Shown here: piece after piece, positions 28,429 through 37,584 of the stretch
Numbering within the stretch: the first letter of the stretch is position 1
How the letters are laid out: every line of letters starts with the position of its first letter
Assembly (NCBI RefSeq): GCF_009829075.1
Contig: NZ_WUQZ01000017.1
Coordinates: 1-64,000 of the forward strand
Direction: 5' to 3'
Origin: Sphingobacterium composti
Lineage (GTDB): Bacteria > Bacteroidota > Bacteroidia > Sphingobacteriales > Sphingobacteriaceae
DNA length: 64,000 bases
Program-made: the position numbers and the translations under genes
Notes under the pieces: model-generated
Told to the model about the DNA's origin: nothing
What the model saw: only the letters and a program-made list of their open reading frames with translations
The model's database searches: none

Positions 28429-31400
28429 ATGAAAATTAATTCACTCTATTGCAGTGAACAATCACTGCTATTAAAAACTTTTATGATGGTAAAACTCATC
28501 ATTTGTTTTATTATTACGAGCACACTACAAGTCGCAGCAAACAATTTAAAAGGGCAAGAAAAAATAAGTCTTAGATTGCATAATAGTAATCTAAAAACTG
28601 TATTGAATGCTATTGAAAAACAAACAAACCTGAAATTTGTCTACTTAGATAAATTGGTTGAAAATAAAGAAATAGAACAGCTAAACATTTCTAATCAACC
28701 TTGGAATCAAGTATTAGGTCCCATTTTACAAAATGTAGGTTTATCTCTTCAATCTATTAATGATAATCGCATTGTCTTATCTCCTATCAAACCTACTCAA
28801 GAAGGAGCTATTATCAAGGGTATCATTACAGACAAACAAGGAACACCACTTACTGGTGTCAGTGTTGTTGTGAAGGAAAACAATACAGGAGGTAGTACGG
28901 ATATTGATGGTATGTTTGAAATAAAAACTACAATCAAAGAGCCGACATTAATAATTAGTTACGTTGGTTATATCACACAGACGATTCCATATTCCTCGGC
29001 TGATTTAAAAGTTGTATTAGATGAAGATTTGACAGCTTTAAATGAAATCGTAGTTGTTGGTTTTGGTACACAGAAAAAGGCAAACTTAACAGGAGCTGTA
29101 TCATCTGTTGATATGGAGAAAGTACTTGGAGATAGACCTGTAAGTTCTGCTTCTCAAGCTTTGCAAGGAGCTGTACCAGGAATGCAGGTTACATTTGGTA
29201 GCGGGAGACCAGGCCAAAGTACTGATTTAAATATCAGAGGAATCACGTCAATTAACGGAGGATCCCCATTAATTTTAGTTGATAATGTTCCTATGTCTTT
29301 GGATAATGTTAATCCCAAAGACATTCAAAATGTCACGGTATTGAAAGATGCAGCAGCAGCTTCAATATATGGTGCAAGAGCAGCCTTCGGTGTTGTCTTG
29401 ATCACAACCAAAAAAGGAGCTAAAAACCAACCTACACAATTCAATTATTCCACAAATCTAACTTCATCGAGTGCCACAAGTCTACCAGAAAAAGCTTCAC
29501 CGCTGGAGTTTATCCAAGCACTTAAAGATTTTGGAAATACAACATATTGGACAGGACAGAATGTGGATACATGGTTAGGATTATTACAAGAATATCAGAG
29601 CAATCCAACTAAATATCCAGAAGGAATTACTACTGTAAACGGAACTCGCTATGCCTTAAAAGAATACGATATGTACAATGAAGTTTTTGAAAAAGGCTTT
29701 GAACAACTACATAATCTATCAGTAAGTGGAGGTAGTGAAAAAATTGCCTATCGTCTATCTGGTATGTTTACGAACGAAGATGGCATCATGGCTAGTGATA
29801 AAGATTCGTACAAAAAATACAATTTGAATTCTTATGTGAGTGCGGAGATCGCTCGAAACCTTAATATTTCAGGTAATATCTTGTATAGGAATGATGCAAG
29901 AAGAACACCAATGAATATGGGTGAAATGTTTTATAGAGCAATCTCACATGGCTCCTTCATCAATACAGGATTTGATATCGGAATGGATGGAACTGAAGTT
30001 CCTTATGGCACACCAAATAATTACTTGAAATATGAAGAACCAAGTGTCTTAAAAAGAGATGATTTACGATTATTCGGAAAATTGGAGTACTCTCCTATTA
30101 AAGGATTAAATGTAACTGGTGAATACACTTTTAATAAAAACCACGATAACGACACTTACTATCAAGTGCGTCATAAATACATGAATCCTAATAATTATAC
30201 CGAAGAATATCTTTTTAACAACGAATACTATCAACGCATGAATTATACAACGCAGTACAACGCTTTGAATTTATATGCTAGTTATAACCATGCACTAGAA
30301 AATCATAATTTCAAGTACTTGATAGGTACTAACTATGAAAAAAGTCATAACCAAAGCTTTTGGGCTAATCGTGCTGATTTATTAAGTCCAAGCTCACCTT
30401 CTTTAGGCACAAGTACTGGTAATCAGAGTGTAGGTGATGGTTTCGGTCAATACGCAGTCTTAGGATATTTTGGGCGTATCAACTACAATTATAACAATAA
30501 GTATTTGATAGAAATAAACGGTCGATTTGATGGTTCTTCACGCTTTTTAGAAGGTTCTAAATTTGGATTTTTCCCATCTGTTTCCGCTGGTTGGAATATC
30601 GCAGAAGAAAACTTTATGTCTGACATAAAAAATCAAGTAAACCTATTGAAGTTAAGAGGGTCATTTGGAGAAATTGGAAACCAGGTTGTATTAAATAGTT
30701 CAGGAAGTCAAGTGTATTTTCCAGTTACACCTAATATGAATACTTCTAATGCCAACTGGATTAATCCAATAACAGGTATTAGACAATTAACAATCGCGCC
30801 TCCTAGTCTTGTTTCTTCAACATTTACTTGGGAAAATGTGCGTACATTAAATTTAGGTGTGGATTTAGGCATTCTTCAAGGCCGACTTAACACTAGCTTT
30901 GATTGGTTCAAAAGACAAACAATTGGAATGCTATATCAAGGAGCTGATTTGCCAGCAGTATTAGGTGCAACTCCTCCATTCCAAAACAGTACAAACTTAG
31001 AATCTAAAGGCTGGGAATGGGAATTGACTTGGAAAGACAACATCAATAAATTTAATTATTCATTAGGATTTAATTTGTCCGATAACCAAGGATATATTAC
31101 CAAACTTGAAAACAGCACTGGATTAATCAACTCATATTATGAAGGAAAGCAAATAGGCGAAATTTGGGGTTATGTTTCAGAACGCCTTTATACAGTTGAG
31201 GACTTTGTAGAAGGCTCACTAAATGCAAATCTGACAGGAGGAACATTAAAACAAGGAATTGCAGGATTTACGGGCGTTGCACAGAATCCAGGCGATATCA
31301 AGTATGCCGATTTAGATGGTGATGGTGTAATTTTCTCAGGTAATGGGACACTGTCTAATCCAGGAGATATGAAAGTCATTGGAAATAATACGAGAAGATA

Positions 31401-31881
31401 TCAATATGGAATAAATGGTAACTTTAATTACAAAAACATAGATCTTTCCATCTTCCTACAAGGTGTTGGAAAGAGAGATATCTGGATGAGTAATCATATT
31501 TTTTGGCCATTTAACAATGAATTCAATACTGTATTCAAGCATAATATGGATTATTGGACGCCAGAAAACACAGAATCACACTATGGTCGCGTGTATGCAA
31601 ATGCGGGCTTAAATACTTCTGCGAATAAAAGAGTGCAAACCAGATTCTTACAGGATGGATCGTACTTGCGTATCCGTAACATCACTTTGGGTTATAATTT
31701 GCCACAAGAGCTTCTACGCACCAAATTTATCAAATCAGTCCGTTTATTCGCGACAGGTGAAAACCTATTCACATTTGACAATCTACCAACAGGCTTTGAA
31801 GCTGATGGTGCTGATTTGGGTTCAGGGGGTATTTATCCATTCCTGAAGAAATATAGTTTTGGTTTGAATGTTAACTTTTAA
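28429..31881 (+). CDS. SusC/RagA TonB-dependent outer-membrane transporter with STN domain
   Basis: A 1150-aa outer-membrane receptor. A signal peptide ends near LQVAANNLKG. The STN signalling domain is at about 45-118, a carboxypeptidase-D-like domain at about 128-205, the TonB-box-like EIVVVGFG at about 207-214, then plug (about 220-345) and a 22-strand barrel to the C-terminal FGLNVNF. It imports glycan fragments captured by SusD, powered by TonB, and the STN domain signals to the adjacent anti-sigma factor. The next gene starts 15 bases later, its partner SusD. Confidence 0.96.
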   Translation: MKINSLYCSEQSLLLKTFMMVKLIICFIITSTLQVAANNLKGQEKISLRLHNSNLKTVLNAIEKQTNLKFVYLDKLVENKEIEQLNISNQPWNQVLGPILQNVGLSLQSINDNRIVLSPIKPTQEGAIIKGIITDKQGTPLTGVSVVVKENNTGGSTDIDGMFEIKTTIKEPTLIISYVGYITQTIPYSSADLKVVLDEDLTALNEIVVVGFGTQKKANLTGAVSSVDMEKVLGDRPVSSASQALQGAVPGMQVTFGSGRPGQSTDLNIRGITSINGGSPLILVDNVPMSLDNVNPKDIQNVTVLKDAAAASIYGARAAFGVVLITTKKGAKNQPTQFNYSTNLTSSSATSLPEKASPLEFIQALKDFGNTTYWTGQNVDTWLGLLQEYQSNPTKYPEGITTVNGTRYALKEYDMYNEVFEKGFEQLHNLSVSGGSEKIAYRLSGMFTNEDGIMASDKDSYKKYNLNSYVSAEIARNLNISGNILYRNDARRTPMNMGEMFYRAISHGSFINTGFDIGMDGTEVPYGTPNNYLKYEEPSVLKRDDLRLFGKLEYSPIKGLNVTGEYTFNKNHDNDTYYQVRHKYMNPNNYTEEYLFNNEYYQRMNYTTQYNALNLYASYNHALENHNFKYLIGTNYEKSHNQSFWANRADLLSPSSPSLGTSTGNQSVGDGFGQYAVLGYFGRINYNYNNKYLIEINGRFDGSSRFLEGSKFGFFPSVSAGWNIAEENFMSDIKNQVNLLKLRGSFGEIGNQVVLNSSGSQVYFPVTPNMNTSNANWINPITGIRQLTIAPPSLVSSTFTWENVRTLNLGVDLGILQGRLNTSFDWFKRQTIGMLYQGADLPAVLGATPPFQNSTNLESKGWEWELTWKDNINKFNYSLGFNLSDNQGYITKLENSTGLINSYYEGKQIGEIWGYVSERLYTVEDFVEGSLNANLTGGTLKQGIAGFTGVAQNPGDIKYADLDGDGVIFSGNGTLSNPGDMKVIGNNTRRYQYGINGNFNYKNIDLSIFLQGVGKRDIWMSNHIFWPFNNEFNTVFKHNMDYWTPENTESHYGRVYANAGLNTSANKRVQTRFLQDGSYLRIRNITLGYNLPQELLRTKFIKSVRLFATGENLFTFDNLPTGFEADGADLGSGGIYPFLKKYSFGLNVNF

Positions 31882-31896
31882 ACGGTGAATCGTACA

Positions 31897-33678
31897 ATGA
31901 AAAAATCAATTTTACATATAGGTCTAGTAATCGCTTTAGGACTATCAACAACAAGTTGTAGTAATCTTTTGGAATTATCACCCGAAGGTACACTTACAGA
32001 AAATACGACATTTACATCTTATTCAAATTTTGTTGCCTATTCATGGCAATTTTATGGGACATTCCCTGGTTATAGTAATTCTGTACCTAATTCAGAAGTC
32101 AATACCGATTTATTTGCATTAGCAAATGCCAATGCGACTTCAGACTGGCTTTGGATTCGTGTAGTAACACCAAGTAGCTCTGGAGATTACAACACACCTT
32201 ACAATAATATTCGCACTATTAATATTATGCTGGATAATATTGATAAGCCGAATCAATTGACAGATACGGAAAAAAAACATATGCGTAGTGTCGGCTATTT
32301 CTTTAAGGCTTATCATTATATGGATTTGTTAAATAAATATGGCAAAGCAATATGGGTGGAGAATGCACTTACCGATGGCGATGATGATATTCTCTATGGA
32401 AATACCTCATCAAGAGAAGAGATCGCTACTAAAATTTTAGAAATGCTCAACTATGCTGAAGAAAATATTAAACCAACTGGAGACGGCGCAAATTCAATAA
32501 ACACGAATGTAGTGCGCGCTTTACTCTCTCGATTTGGCTTGCGCGAAGGAACATGGAGAAAATATCACGGATTGCAACAAGCAGAAGTATATTTACGAGC
32601 TAGCGCTGAAGCTTCTAAAAAATTAATTACTACTATTCCTGATTTACATTCTGATTATGATGAACTTTTTAATAGTGAATCTTTAGCAAGCAATAAAGAA
32701 GTGTTATTGTATAAACAATATGAGGTAAATCAAATCACACACACCTTGGCTTCTTTAGCTCGTAACTCTTCAGGACGTTGGGATTTGACAAAGGCGGCAG
32801 TAGATTTATATTTATTGAAAGATGGTCAAACGAGATACACAAGCCCTATGTTTGATGGAGATACTGATCCTTACAAAGAATTCAGAAATAGAGATACACG
32901 TTTATATTTCACAGTTCCTCCTCCATATAAAACTGTAGTGAATCACCCAAGTTACACTTGGACACATACTACGAATCCTGCTGATCGTGAATACATTGAT
33001 TTGATGAACACATTATCTATTCCTACACGCAAAACCTTACCAGCTGTGAATTGGCAGGGTTTAGTATTAGCACAAGAGCCACATTTCGTTGATTATAATC
33101 TTGGACAGCCATTTAATGTAACTTATACAGGATATAGATTCTACAAATTCAGTAATAAAATAAAGATGTTACAAAATGAGGACATCAATGACGCTCCAAT
33201 TTTCCGAATGGGCGAAGTATTATTAAATTATGCTGAAGCAAAATATGAATTAGGAGAATTTGATCAAAGTATAGCTAATAGTACGATCAATAAGTTACGT
33301 GCTAGAGGTCAAGTTTCTTCCCTACAAATTACTACTATTGCAAATGATCCAACCAGAGACCCTAATGTATCTCCAATACTTTGGGAAATCCGTAGAGAAC
33401 GTGCGGTAGAACTTATGGGTGAAGGATTTAGATTTGATGATCTTCGACGTTGGAAAAAAATGGATTATGCTGCAAAACGTAAAATTGGAAGATATATTAC
33501 AAAAGGAATTGATGTACCGCAAAATTCGATTATACCTATTTTGAATGGTGCATCAGCGGGATATATCGCTTACGAAGATGTACCTCCCGCATTCTCTGAT
33601 CATTATTATTTATACCCGATTCCTTCAGCAGAAATTGTATTAAACAATAATATAACACAAAATCCTGGATGGGAATAG
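31897..33678 (+). CDS. SusD/RagB outer-membrane glycan-binding lipoprotein
   Basis: A 593-aa lipoprotein. The signal peptide ends with STTSCSN, giving a lipidated Cys at about residue 21. The body is the helical SusD fold with TPR-like units, and the C-terminus has the family segments EIRRERAVELMGEGFRFDDLR and YPIPSAEI. I start at ATG 31897 instead of the GTG at 31885 because it gives the conventional MKKS lipoprotein signal. It caps the SusC barrel at 28429 and presents glycan to it. A hairpin at 33689 separates it from the sulfatase. Confidence 0.95.
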   Translation: MKKSILHIGLVIALGLSTTSCSNLLELSPEGTLTENTTFTSYSNFVAYSWQFYGTFPGYSNSVPNSEVNTDLFALANANATSDWLWIRVVTPSSSGDYNTPYNNIRTINIMLDNIDKPNQLTDTEKKHMRSVGYFFKAYHYMDLLNKYGKAIWVENALTDGDDDILYGNTSSREEIATKILEMLNYAEENIKPTGDGANSINTNVVRALLSRFGLREGTWRKYHGLQQAEVYLRASAEASKKLITTIPDLHSDYDELFNSESLASNKEVLLYKQYEVNQITHTLASLARNSSGRWDLTKAAVDLYLLKDGQTRYTSPMFDGDTDPYKEFRNRDTRLYFTVPPPYKTVVNHPSYTWTHTTNPADREYIDLMNTLSIPTRKTLPAVNWQGLVLAQEPHFVDYNLGQPFNVTYTGYRFYKFSNKIKMLQNEDINDAPIFRMGEVLLNYAEAKYELGEFDQSIANSTINKLRARGQVSSLQITTIANDPTRDPNVSPILWEIRRERAVELMGEGFRFDDLRRWKKMDYAAKRKIGRYITKGIDVPQNSIIPILNGASAGYIAYEDVPPAFSDHYYLYPIPSAEIVLNNNITQNPGWE

Positions 33679-33688
33679 GTACACAAAT

Positions 33689-33720
33689 TAATGTCTAGAA
33701 AATTCACTTACTAGACATTA
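33689..33720 (+). terminator. Intercistronic hairpin between susD and sulfatase
   Basis: TAATGTCTAG / CTAGACATTA with a 12-base loop, followed by TATTTCTATTT. It probably reduces read-through to the sulfatase or stabilises the susCD mRNA. Confidence 0.6.
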
Positions 33721-33749
33721 TATTTCTATTTAATCAAAATACTTTAAAT

Positions 33750-35174
33750 ATGCTTAAGATAAAACACATACTATACTTTATCCTATTTTTAGCCTTATCT
33801 GCAAATGCACAATCAAAAAAGCCAAATATTGTATTTATAATGGCTGATGATTTGGGTATTGGTGATCTTGGTGCGTATGGCCAGACCAAAATCAAAACTC
33901 CCAATCTAGATAAATTGGCTCAGCAGGGAGCAAAATTTACACAATTCTATGCAGGTACATCTGTGTGCGCGCCATCACGCGCATCCCTAATGACAGGAAT
34001 GCATACCGGACACACTTATGTACGTGGAAACAAAGAAATTGAGCCCGAAGGTCAAGAACCCTTAGCTGACTCTATACGAACTTTTGCGATGGATTTACAA
34101 CAAAGCGGATATGTAACTGGAGCATTTGGGAAATGGGGACTTGGAATGGTCGGAACGAGCGGAGATCCAAACCTCAAAGGATTCGACACCTTTTACGGAT
34201 ATAATTGTCAGCGACAATCACACCGCTACTACCCTACGCATTTGTGGCACAATGACAACCGCGTAATCCTTGCTGGAAACAATCTAACAGACAAAGTTCA
34301 TTATGCGCCTACTCTTATCCAAGAACAAACGTTGAAATTTATTGATGACAATAAAGAAAAACCATTCTTCCTTTTTGTACCTACAGTATTGCCTCATGCT
34401 GAATTAGCTGGCCCTGATGATGAATTTTTCAAAATGTATGAAAATGCTTTTGTGGAGACTCCGCACAAAGGTCAAGATTACGGGCCAAATGCAACCATAG
34501 GTGGATATGCTTCTGTGGACAAGCCACGTGCTACCTTCGCTGCAATGGTCACGCGAATGGATGCTTACGTAGGTCAAATAATTAATAAACTTGATGAATT
34601 AGGTTTACGTGAAAATACAATCATACTATTTACTAGTGACAACGGTGCGCATCGTGAAGGTGGAGCTGACCCCGACTTTTTTAATAGTACAGCGAATTTT
34701 AAAGGTGTTAAACGATCTCTTTATGAAGGTGGTGTGCGTACTCCTCTTATAGTAAATTGGAAAAACAAAATTGCCCCAAACCAACAGATTACGCATGTTG
34801 GTGCATTTTGGGATGTATATAACACAATGTTAGAACTAGCTAATTTAACACCATCAACTCAAAATGATGGCATATCATTTTTGCCGACACTTGTAAAGAA
34901 TGGTAAACAAAAAAAACATAAATATTTGTATTGGGAATTTCATGAAGATGGAGGAAGACAAGCTGTTCTATCCAAAGGTTGGAAATTGATTAAACAAAAA
35001 GTCAAATCACCTAAAGATTCTTACTATGAGCTTTATAATATTGATAAAGATCCATTCGAACAAAATAATTTAGCGACTTCAAATCCTAAGAAAGTTAAAC
35101 AACTTGCTAAATTGATAGATGAAGCGCATATTGAAAGCGCAATATATCCTTTAATAAGTCTTAAAACTAAATAG
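33750..35174 (+). CDS. Secreted type I sulfatase (arylsulfatase family S1)
   Basis: A 474-aa sulfatase with a signal peptide cleaved near SANAQSKK (residue 20). Metal-binding D33-D34 are in FIMADDLG. C73 in SVCAPSRASLMTG is the cysteine that maturation enzymes turn into formylglycine, and later DNGAHREGG continues the active site. It removes sulfate esters from a substrate that cannot be named from sequence. Its place at the end of the sigma/anti-sigma/SusCD unit indicates a sulfated polysaccharide. No glycoside hydrolase or maturation enzyme is in this locus, so other loci must finish the job. Confidence 0.92.
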   Translation: MLKIKHILYFILFLALSANAQSKKPNIVFIMADDLGIGDLGAYGQTKIKTPNLDKLAQQGAKFTQFYAGTSVCAPSRASLMTGMHTGHTYVRGNKEIEPEGQEPLADSIRTFAMDLQQSGYVTGAFGKWGLGMVGTSGDPNLKGFDTFYGYNCQRQSHRYYPTHLWHNDNRVILAGNNLTDKVHYAPTLIQEQTLKFIDDNKEKPFFLFVPTVLPHAELAGPDDEFFKMYENAFVETPHKGQDYGPNATIGGYASVDKPRATFAAMVTRMDAYVGQIINKLDELGLRENTIILFTSDNGAHREGGADPDFFNSTANFKGVKRSLYEGGVRTPLIVNWKNKIAPNQQITHVGAFWDVYNTMLELANLTPSTQNDGISFLPTLVKNGKQKKHKYLYWEFHEDGGRQAVLSKGWKLIKQKVKSPKDSYYELYNIDKDPFEQNNLATSNPKKVKQLAKLIDEAHIESAIYPLISLKTK

Positions 35175-35183
35175 ATATATAAC

Positions 35184-35208
35184 ATATAAGGTTCTTTTCA
35201 TTTCTGAG
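35184..35208. terminator. 5' half of a split terminator hairpin, with target-site copy
   Basis: Left arm ATATAAGGTTCTT (35184-35196), then TTCA and the duplicated TTTCTGAG (35201-35208). Its partner arm lies 1.4 kb away at 36570-36582, on the other side of the IS. With the IS removed the arms form a 13-bp perfect stem, extendable to 17 bp through a T-G pair and TCA/TGA. Confidence 0.8.
35201..35208. repeat. Target-site duplication, left copy
   Basis: TTTCTGAG, identical to 36562-36569, abutting the left inverted repeat of the IS256 element. Confidence 0.85.
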
Positions 35209-35236
35209 GGAAGTGTAAAGCAAACTGTGTCAGTGA

Positions 35237-35283
35237 GCTCTAAATAGATATAGGTCCCCTTCGGACCTATATCTATTTAGAGC
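35237..35283. terminator. 21-bp hairpin inside the IS256 element
   Basis: Perfect 21-bp stem (35237-35257 with 35263-35283), loop CCTTC. It covers the transposase stop codon at 35273-35275. Without a T-tract on the minus strand it is not a textbook terminator, but it is the most stable hairpin I noticed in the window. Confidence 0.7.
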
Positions 35284-36505
35284 CGCCGAAGGCTTTAATT
35301 CTATCACCAAATTTAAGGTGTAGTTGTTGCATTGTCAAGCCCCAATTACGAATTGGCATAGTCCATTTTTTGCTTATGTTTTGTATTGCTAGATAAATTA
35401 ACTTTAATAACGCTTGATCTGAAGTAAACGCTCCTTTTGTTTTAGTCACTTTCCTAATTTGACGGTGCATAGCTTCAATAGCATTTGTTGTATATATAGC
35501 CCTTCTTATTTCTGCATTGTACTCAAAGTAAGTGGATAGATTTGTCCAATTATCAATCCAACCACTTACTGCTAATGGATACTTGTTACCCCATTTTTCC
35601 TCAAACTCTAAAAGCTTTTGATAACCATATTCTTGAGTATTAGCTTTATAGATAGGTTGCATGTCTGCTACTACAGCTTTTTTGTCTTTCTCAGGAACAT
35701 ATTTTAGACTTGAGCGTATTTGATGAACTATACACAATTGAACCTGGGTCTTTGGATAAACTGCTTCTATAGCCTCGGGAAAGCCTTTTAAGCCATCCAC
35801 ACAAGCAACCAGAATATCTTCTACTCCTCGTTGTTTTAAATCACTTAGTACCGAAACCCAAAATTTAACCCCTTCATTCTCCGACAAGTACACTCCTAAT
35901 AGTTCTTTTTTCCCATCTTGATTAAGCCCAAGAATATTATACACTGCACGGCTTTGAACACTGCCACTATCCTTAACTTTGAAGTGCATGCAATCCAGGA
36001 AAATAAATGGATACAGAGGCTCTAATGGTCGATTTCGCCACTCAATCATCGCAGGTATGACTTTATCAGTGATATGAGAGATCTCTGTAGCAGAAATTTC
36101 CATTGCATACATATCTCTAATATAGGTTGTTATATCACGGGTACTCATGCCTCGAGCATACATGGAGATAACATTATCTTCTAATTCTTCCGTAATAATA
36201 AGTTGGCGTTTAGCTACTATTTTTGGCTCAAAGGTACCATTACGATCCCGACCGCTTTCAAGTTCAAAGCTTCCTGATTGTAAGCTTCTAACTGTTTTCT
36301 TGGTTTTACCATTCTTGCGATTTGATTCTCCAGAAGCCTTATTCTCTAAAAGATGATTTTCTAACTCACCTTCTAACATCGATTCTAATAAATGCTTTAG
36401 CATCGGAGCAAAAACTCCATCTGTACCACCCATCTTTTTGCCTTCGTAAAGGCCTTTCATCGCTTCTTCTTTGAATCGATCAAAATCAAATTTTTCGTTG
36501 TTCAT
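35273..36505 (-). CDS. IS256-family (mutator-type) transposase
   Basis: A 410-aa DDE transposase of full family length. The catalytic residues are D171 (FLDCMHF), D237 (VACVDGLKGF) and E344 (TTNAIEAMHRQIRK), with the C/D-x-x-H signature at QLCIVHQIR between the second D and E. The N-terminus carries the helical DNA-binding region (residues about 30-150). No frameshift or stop is visible, so it should be active. It is co-directional with the gene upstream at 36585, whose terminator the insertion has split, so read-through into the transposase is possible. Confidence 0.95.
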   Translation of the reverse strand: MNNEKFDFDRFKEEAMKGLYEGKKMGGTDGVFAPMLKHLLESMLEGELENHLLENKASGESNRKNGKTKKTVRSLQSGSFELESGRDRNGTFEPKIVAKRQLIITEELEDNVISMYARGMSTRDITTYIRDMYAMEISATEISHITDKVIPAMIEWRNRPLEPLYPFIFLDCMHFKVKDSGSVQSRAVYNILGLNQDGKKELLGVYLSENEGVKFWVSVLSDLKQRGVEDILVACVDGLKGFPEAIEAVYPKTQVQLCIVHQIRSSLKYVPEKDKKAVVADMQPIYKANTQEYGYQKLLEFEEKWGNKYPLAVSGWIDNWTNLSTYFEYNAEIRRAIYTTNAIEAMHRQIRKVTKTKGAFTSDQALLKLIYLAIQNISKKWTMPIRNWGLTMQQLHLKFGDRIKAFGGSK

Positions 36506-36508
36506 TAT

Positions 36509-36546
36509 ACTGTGTCTAAAAATAAGTATTTATTTATTGACACAGT
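36509..36546 (-). promoter_or_regulatory. Inverted repeat before the transposase start
   Basis: ACTGTGTC (36509-36516) and GACACAGT (36539-36546), the second being part of the terminal repeat. The stem ends three bases before the transposase ATG at 36505. In an mRNA entering from outside it could mask the translation start, as known for IS10 and IS50. Confidence 0.5.
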
Positions 36547-36561
36547 TCGGTTTACACCCTC

Positions 36562-36582
36562 TTTCTGAGAAGAACCTTATAT
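36562..36582. terminator. 3' half of the split terminator, with target-site copy
   Basis: TTTCTGAG (36562-36569) followed by AAGAACCTTATAT (36570-36582), complementary to 35184-35196. It abuts the stop codon of the minus-strand gene at 36585, so before the insertion the hairpin served both converging genes. Confidence 0.8.
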
Positions 36583-36584
36583 TA

Positions 36585-37535
36585 TTACCTTACTATCTGA
36601 GCAAAATCATCTGATTTTGCTTTAACGGTTTTAATTTTAAGTAACGAAATTAGTTTCCTGTTCTTGGTAATAGCATCCATATAATATTCATATATAAATC
36701 TCATCCTAAGGCCAAAAATAACTTGTCGTCCCGAAAACATTGCTGGGAACCAATCACATGAAGTTTTAATCATATAATCTAGAATTTCATCTTTTAGAAG
36801 ATTCGTTCCAAAAGAAATATCCAAAAAGCCCAATTTCTTATTTTTATCAACTATGAATGGAATTTCGACACTATCTATACCAAAATTTGAATAATTATTT
36901 TCACGTTTCTTAGTATTTAAAATCCTGTTTATTTTAAAACATAAGAATTGATTCCCACTTTTATATATTGGTTGTATTTCTGCAGCAGTAAAAATAGTTT
37001 CAGTTGGAAAATTTTTTTCCGCATTATTATAGACTGTAAAACAATCTGCTTTTATACTATCAAAAGTCAAAGTAGGCTCAAAGTTTATATTGCGAACAGA
37101 GATCACACTATCATTAAGCCATAAAGTAAAACTTATCAAATACGTTTTAGAAATTACTTTACCATTATAAGACGCAGGTTTAAAATGTTTTACAATATTT
37201 GTTAGTTTTCTTTTGATCGTCTTCTGAACAAGGTCGCTATCATTAGAATATGAAGTTCCCAATAAACTCAATTTTGGTTTACCAACAGCGTCAAATTCAA
37301 TTTCATAAAAAATATCAAGTGGCCTTTTATCAGTAACAAAATCACCAAAATCAATCTTTTTAAATAAAACTTCGATATCCCTTTTAAATTCTCTCTTTCC
37401 ACGGTTTTGCCAATTACTTGCATTTATTTTATAACGCATTTCCTGATCTAAATCAACTGTATAATTTGGCAGATTTTGTGCATAAATTGTTAAATTACAT
37501 ATGATTAAAAGAAATAAATAAACAAGTTTTATCAT
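36585..37535 (-). CDS. Secreted protein with TonB C-terminal-like domain (paralog 1)
   Basis: 316 aa when started at the ATG at 37535, which gives a clean signal peptide (MIKLVYLFLLIICNLTIYAQ). The longer frame from 37571 adds a basic, Ile-rich stretch and is less likely. The C-terminal half reads EIQPIYKSGNQFLCFKIN, then IPFIVDKNKKLGFLD, then TSCDWFPAMFSGRQV, the layout of the TonB_C fold (P-x-Y-x-G-G, beta strands, W-x-P-G-x-x-x-G-x-x-V). There is no membrane anchor or proline-rich linker, so it is not a normal TonB. It is a paralog of the gene at 37585, 49 bases upstream. Function unknown. Confidence 0.72.
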   Translation of the reverse strand: MIKLVYLFLLIICNLTIYAQNLPNYTVDLDQEMRYKINASNWQNRGKREFKRDIEVLFKKIDFGDFVTDKRPLDIFYEIEFDAVGKPKLSLLGTSYSNDSDLVQKTIKRKLTNIVKHFKPASYNGKVISKTYLISFTLWLNDSVISVRNINFEPTLTFDSIKADCFTVYNNAEKNFPTETIFTAAEIQPIYKSGNQFLCFKINRILNTKKRENNYSNFGIDSVEIPFIVDKNKKLGFLDISFGTNLLKDEILDYMIKTSCDWFPAMFSGRQVIFGLRMRFIYEYYMDAITKNRKLISLLKIKTVKAKSDDFAQIVR

Positions 37536-37584
37536 AATTATAATTCTTATAATGATTTTACACTTTATCAATAATAACGACCCT

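Larger units (their letters stand above)
35209..36561 (-). mobile_element. IS256-family insertion sequence, complete
   Basis: A 1353-bp element. Terminal inverted repeats are 24 bases (35209-35232 and 36538-36561), identical at 19 positions including the inner AACTGTGTCA. Direct repeats TTTCTGAG of 8 bases flank it at 35201-35208 and 36562-36569, the size expected for IS256 transposition. It carries one intact transposase on the minus strand, a 21-bp hairpin at its 3' end, and an inverted repeat just before its start codon. Because the duplications are exact and the reading frame is whole, the insertion looks recent. Confidence 0.92.
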
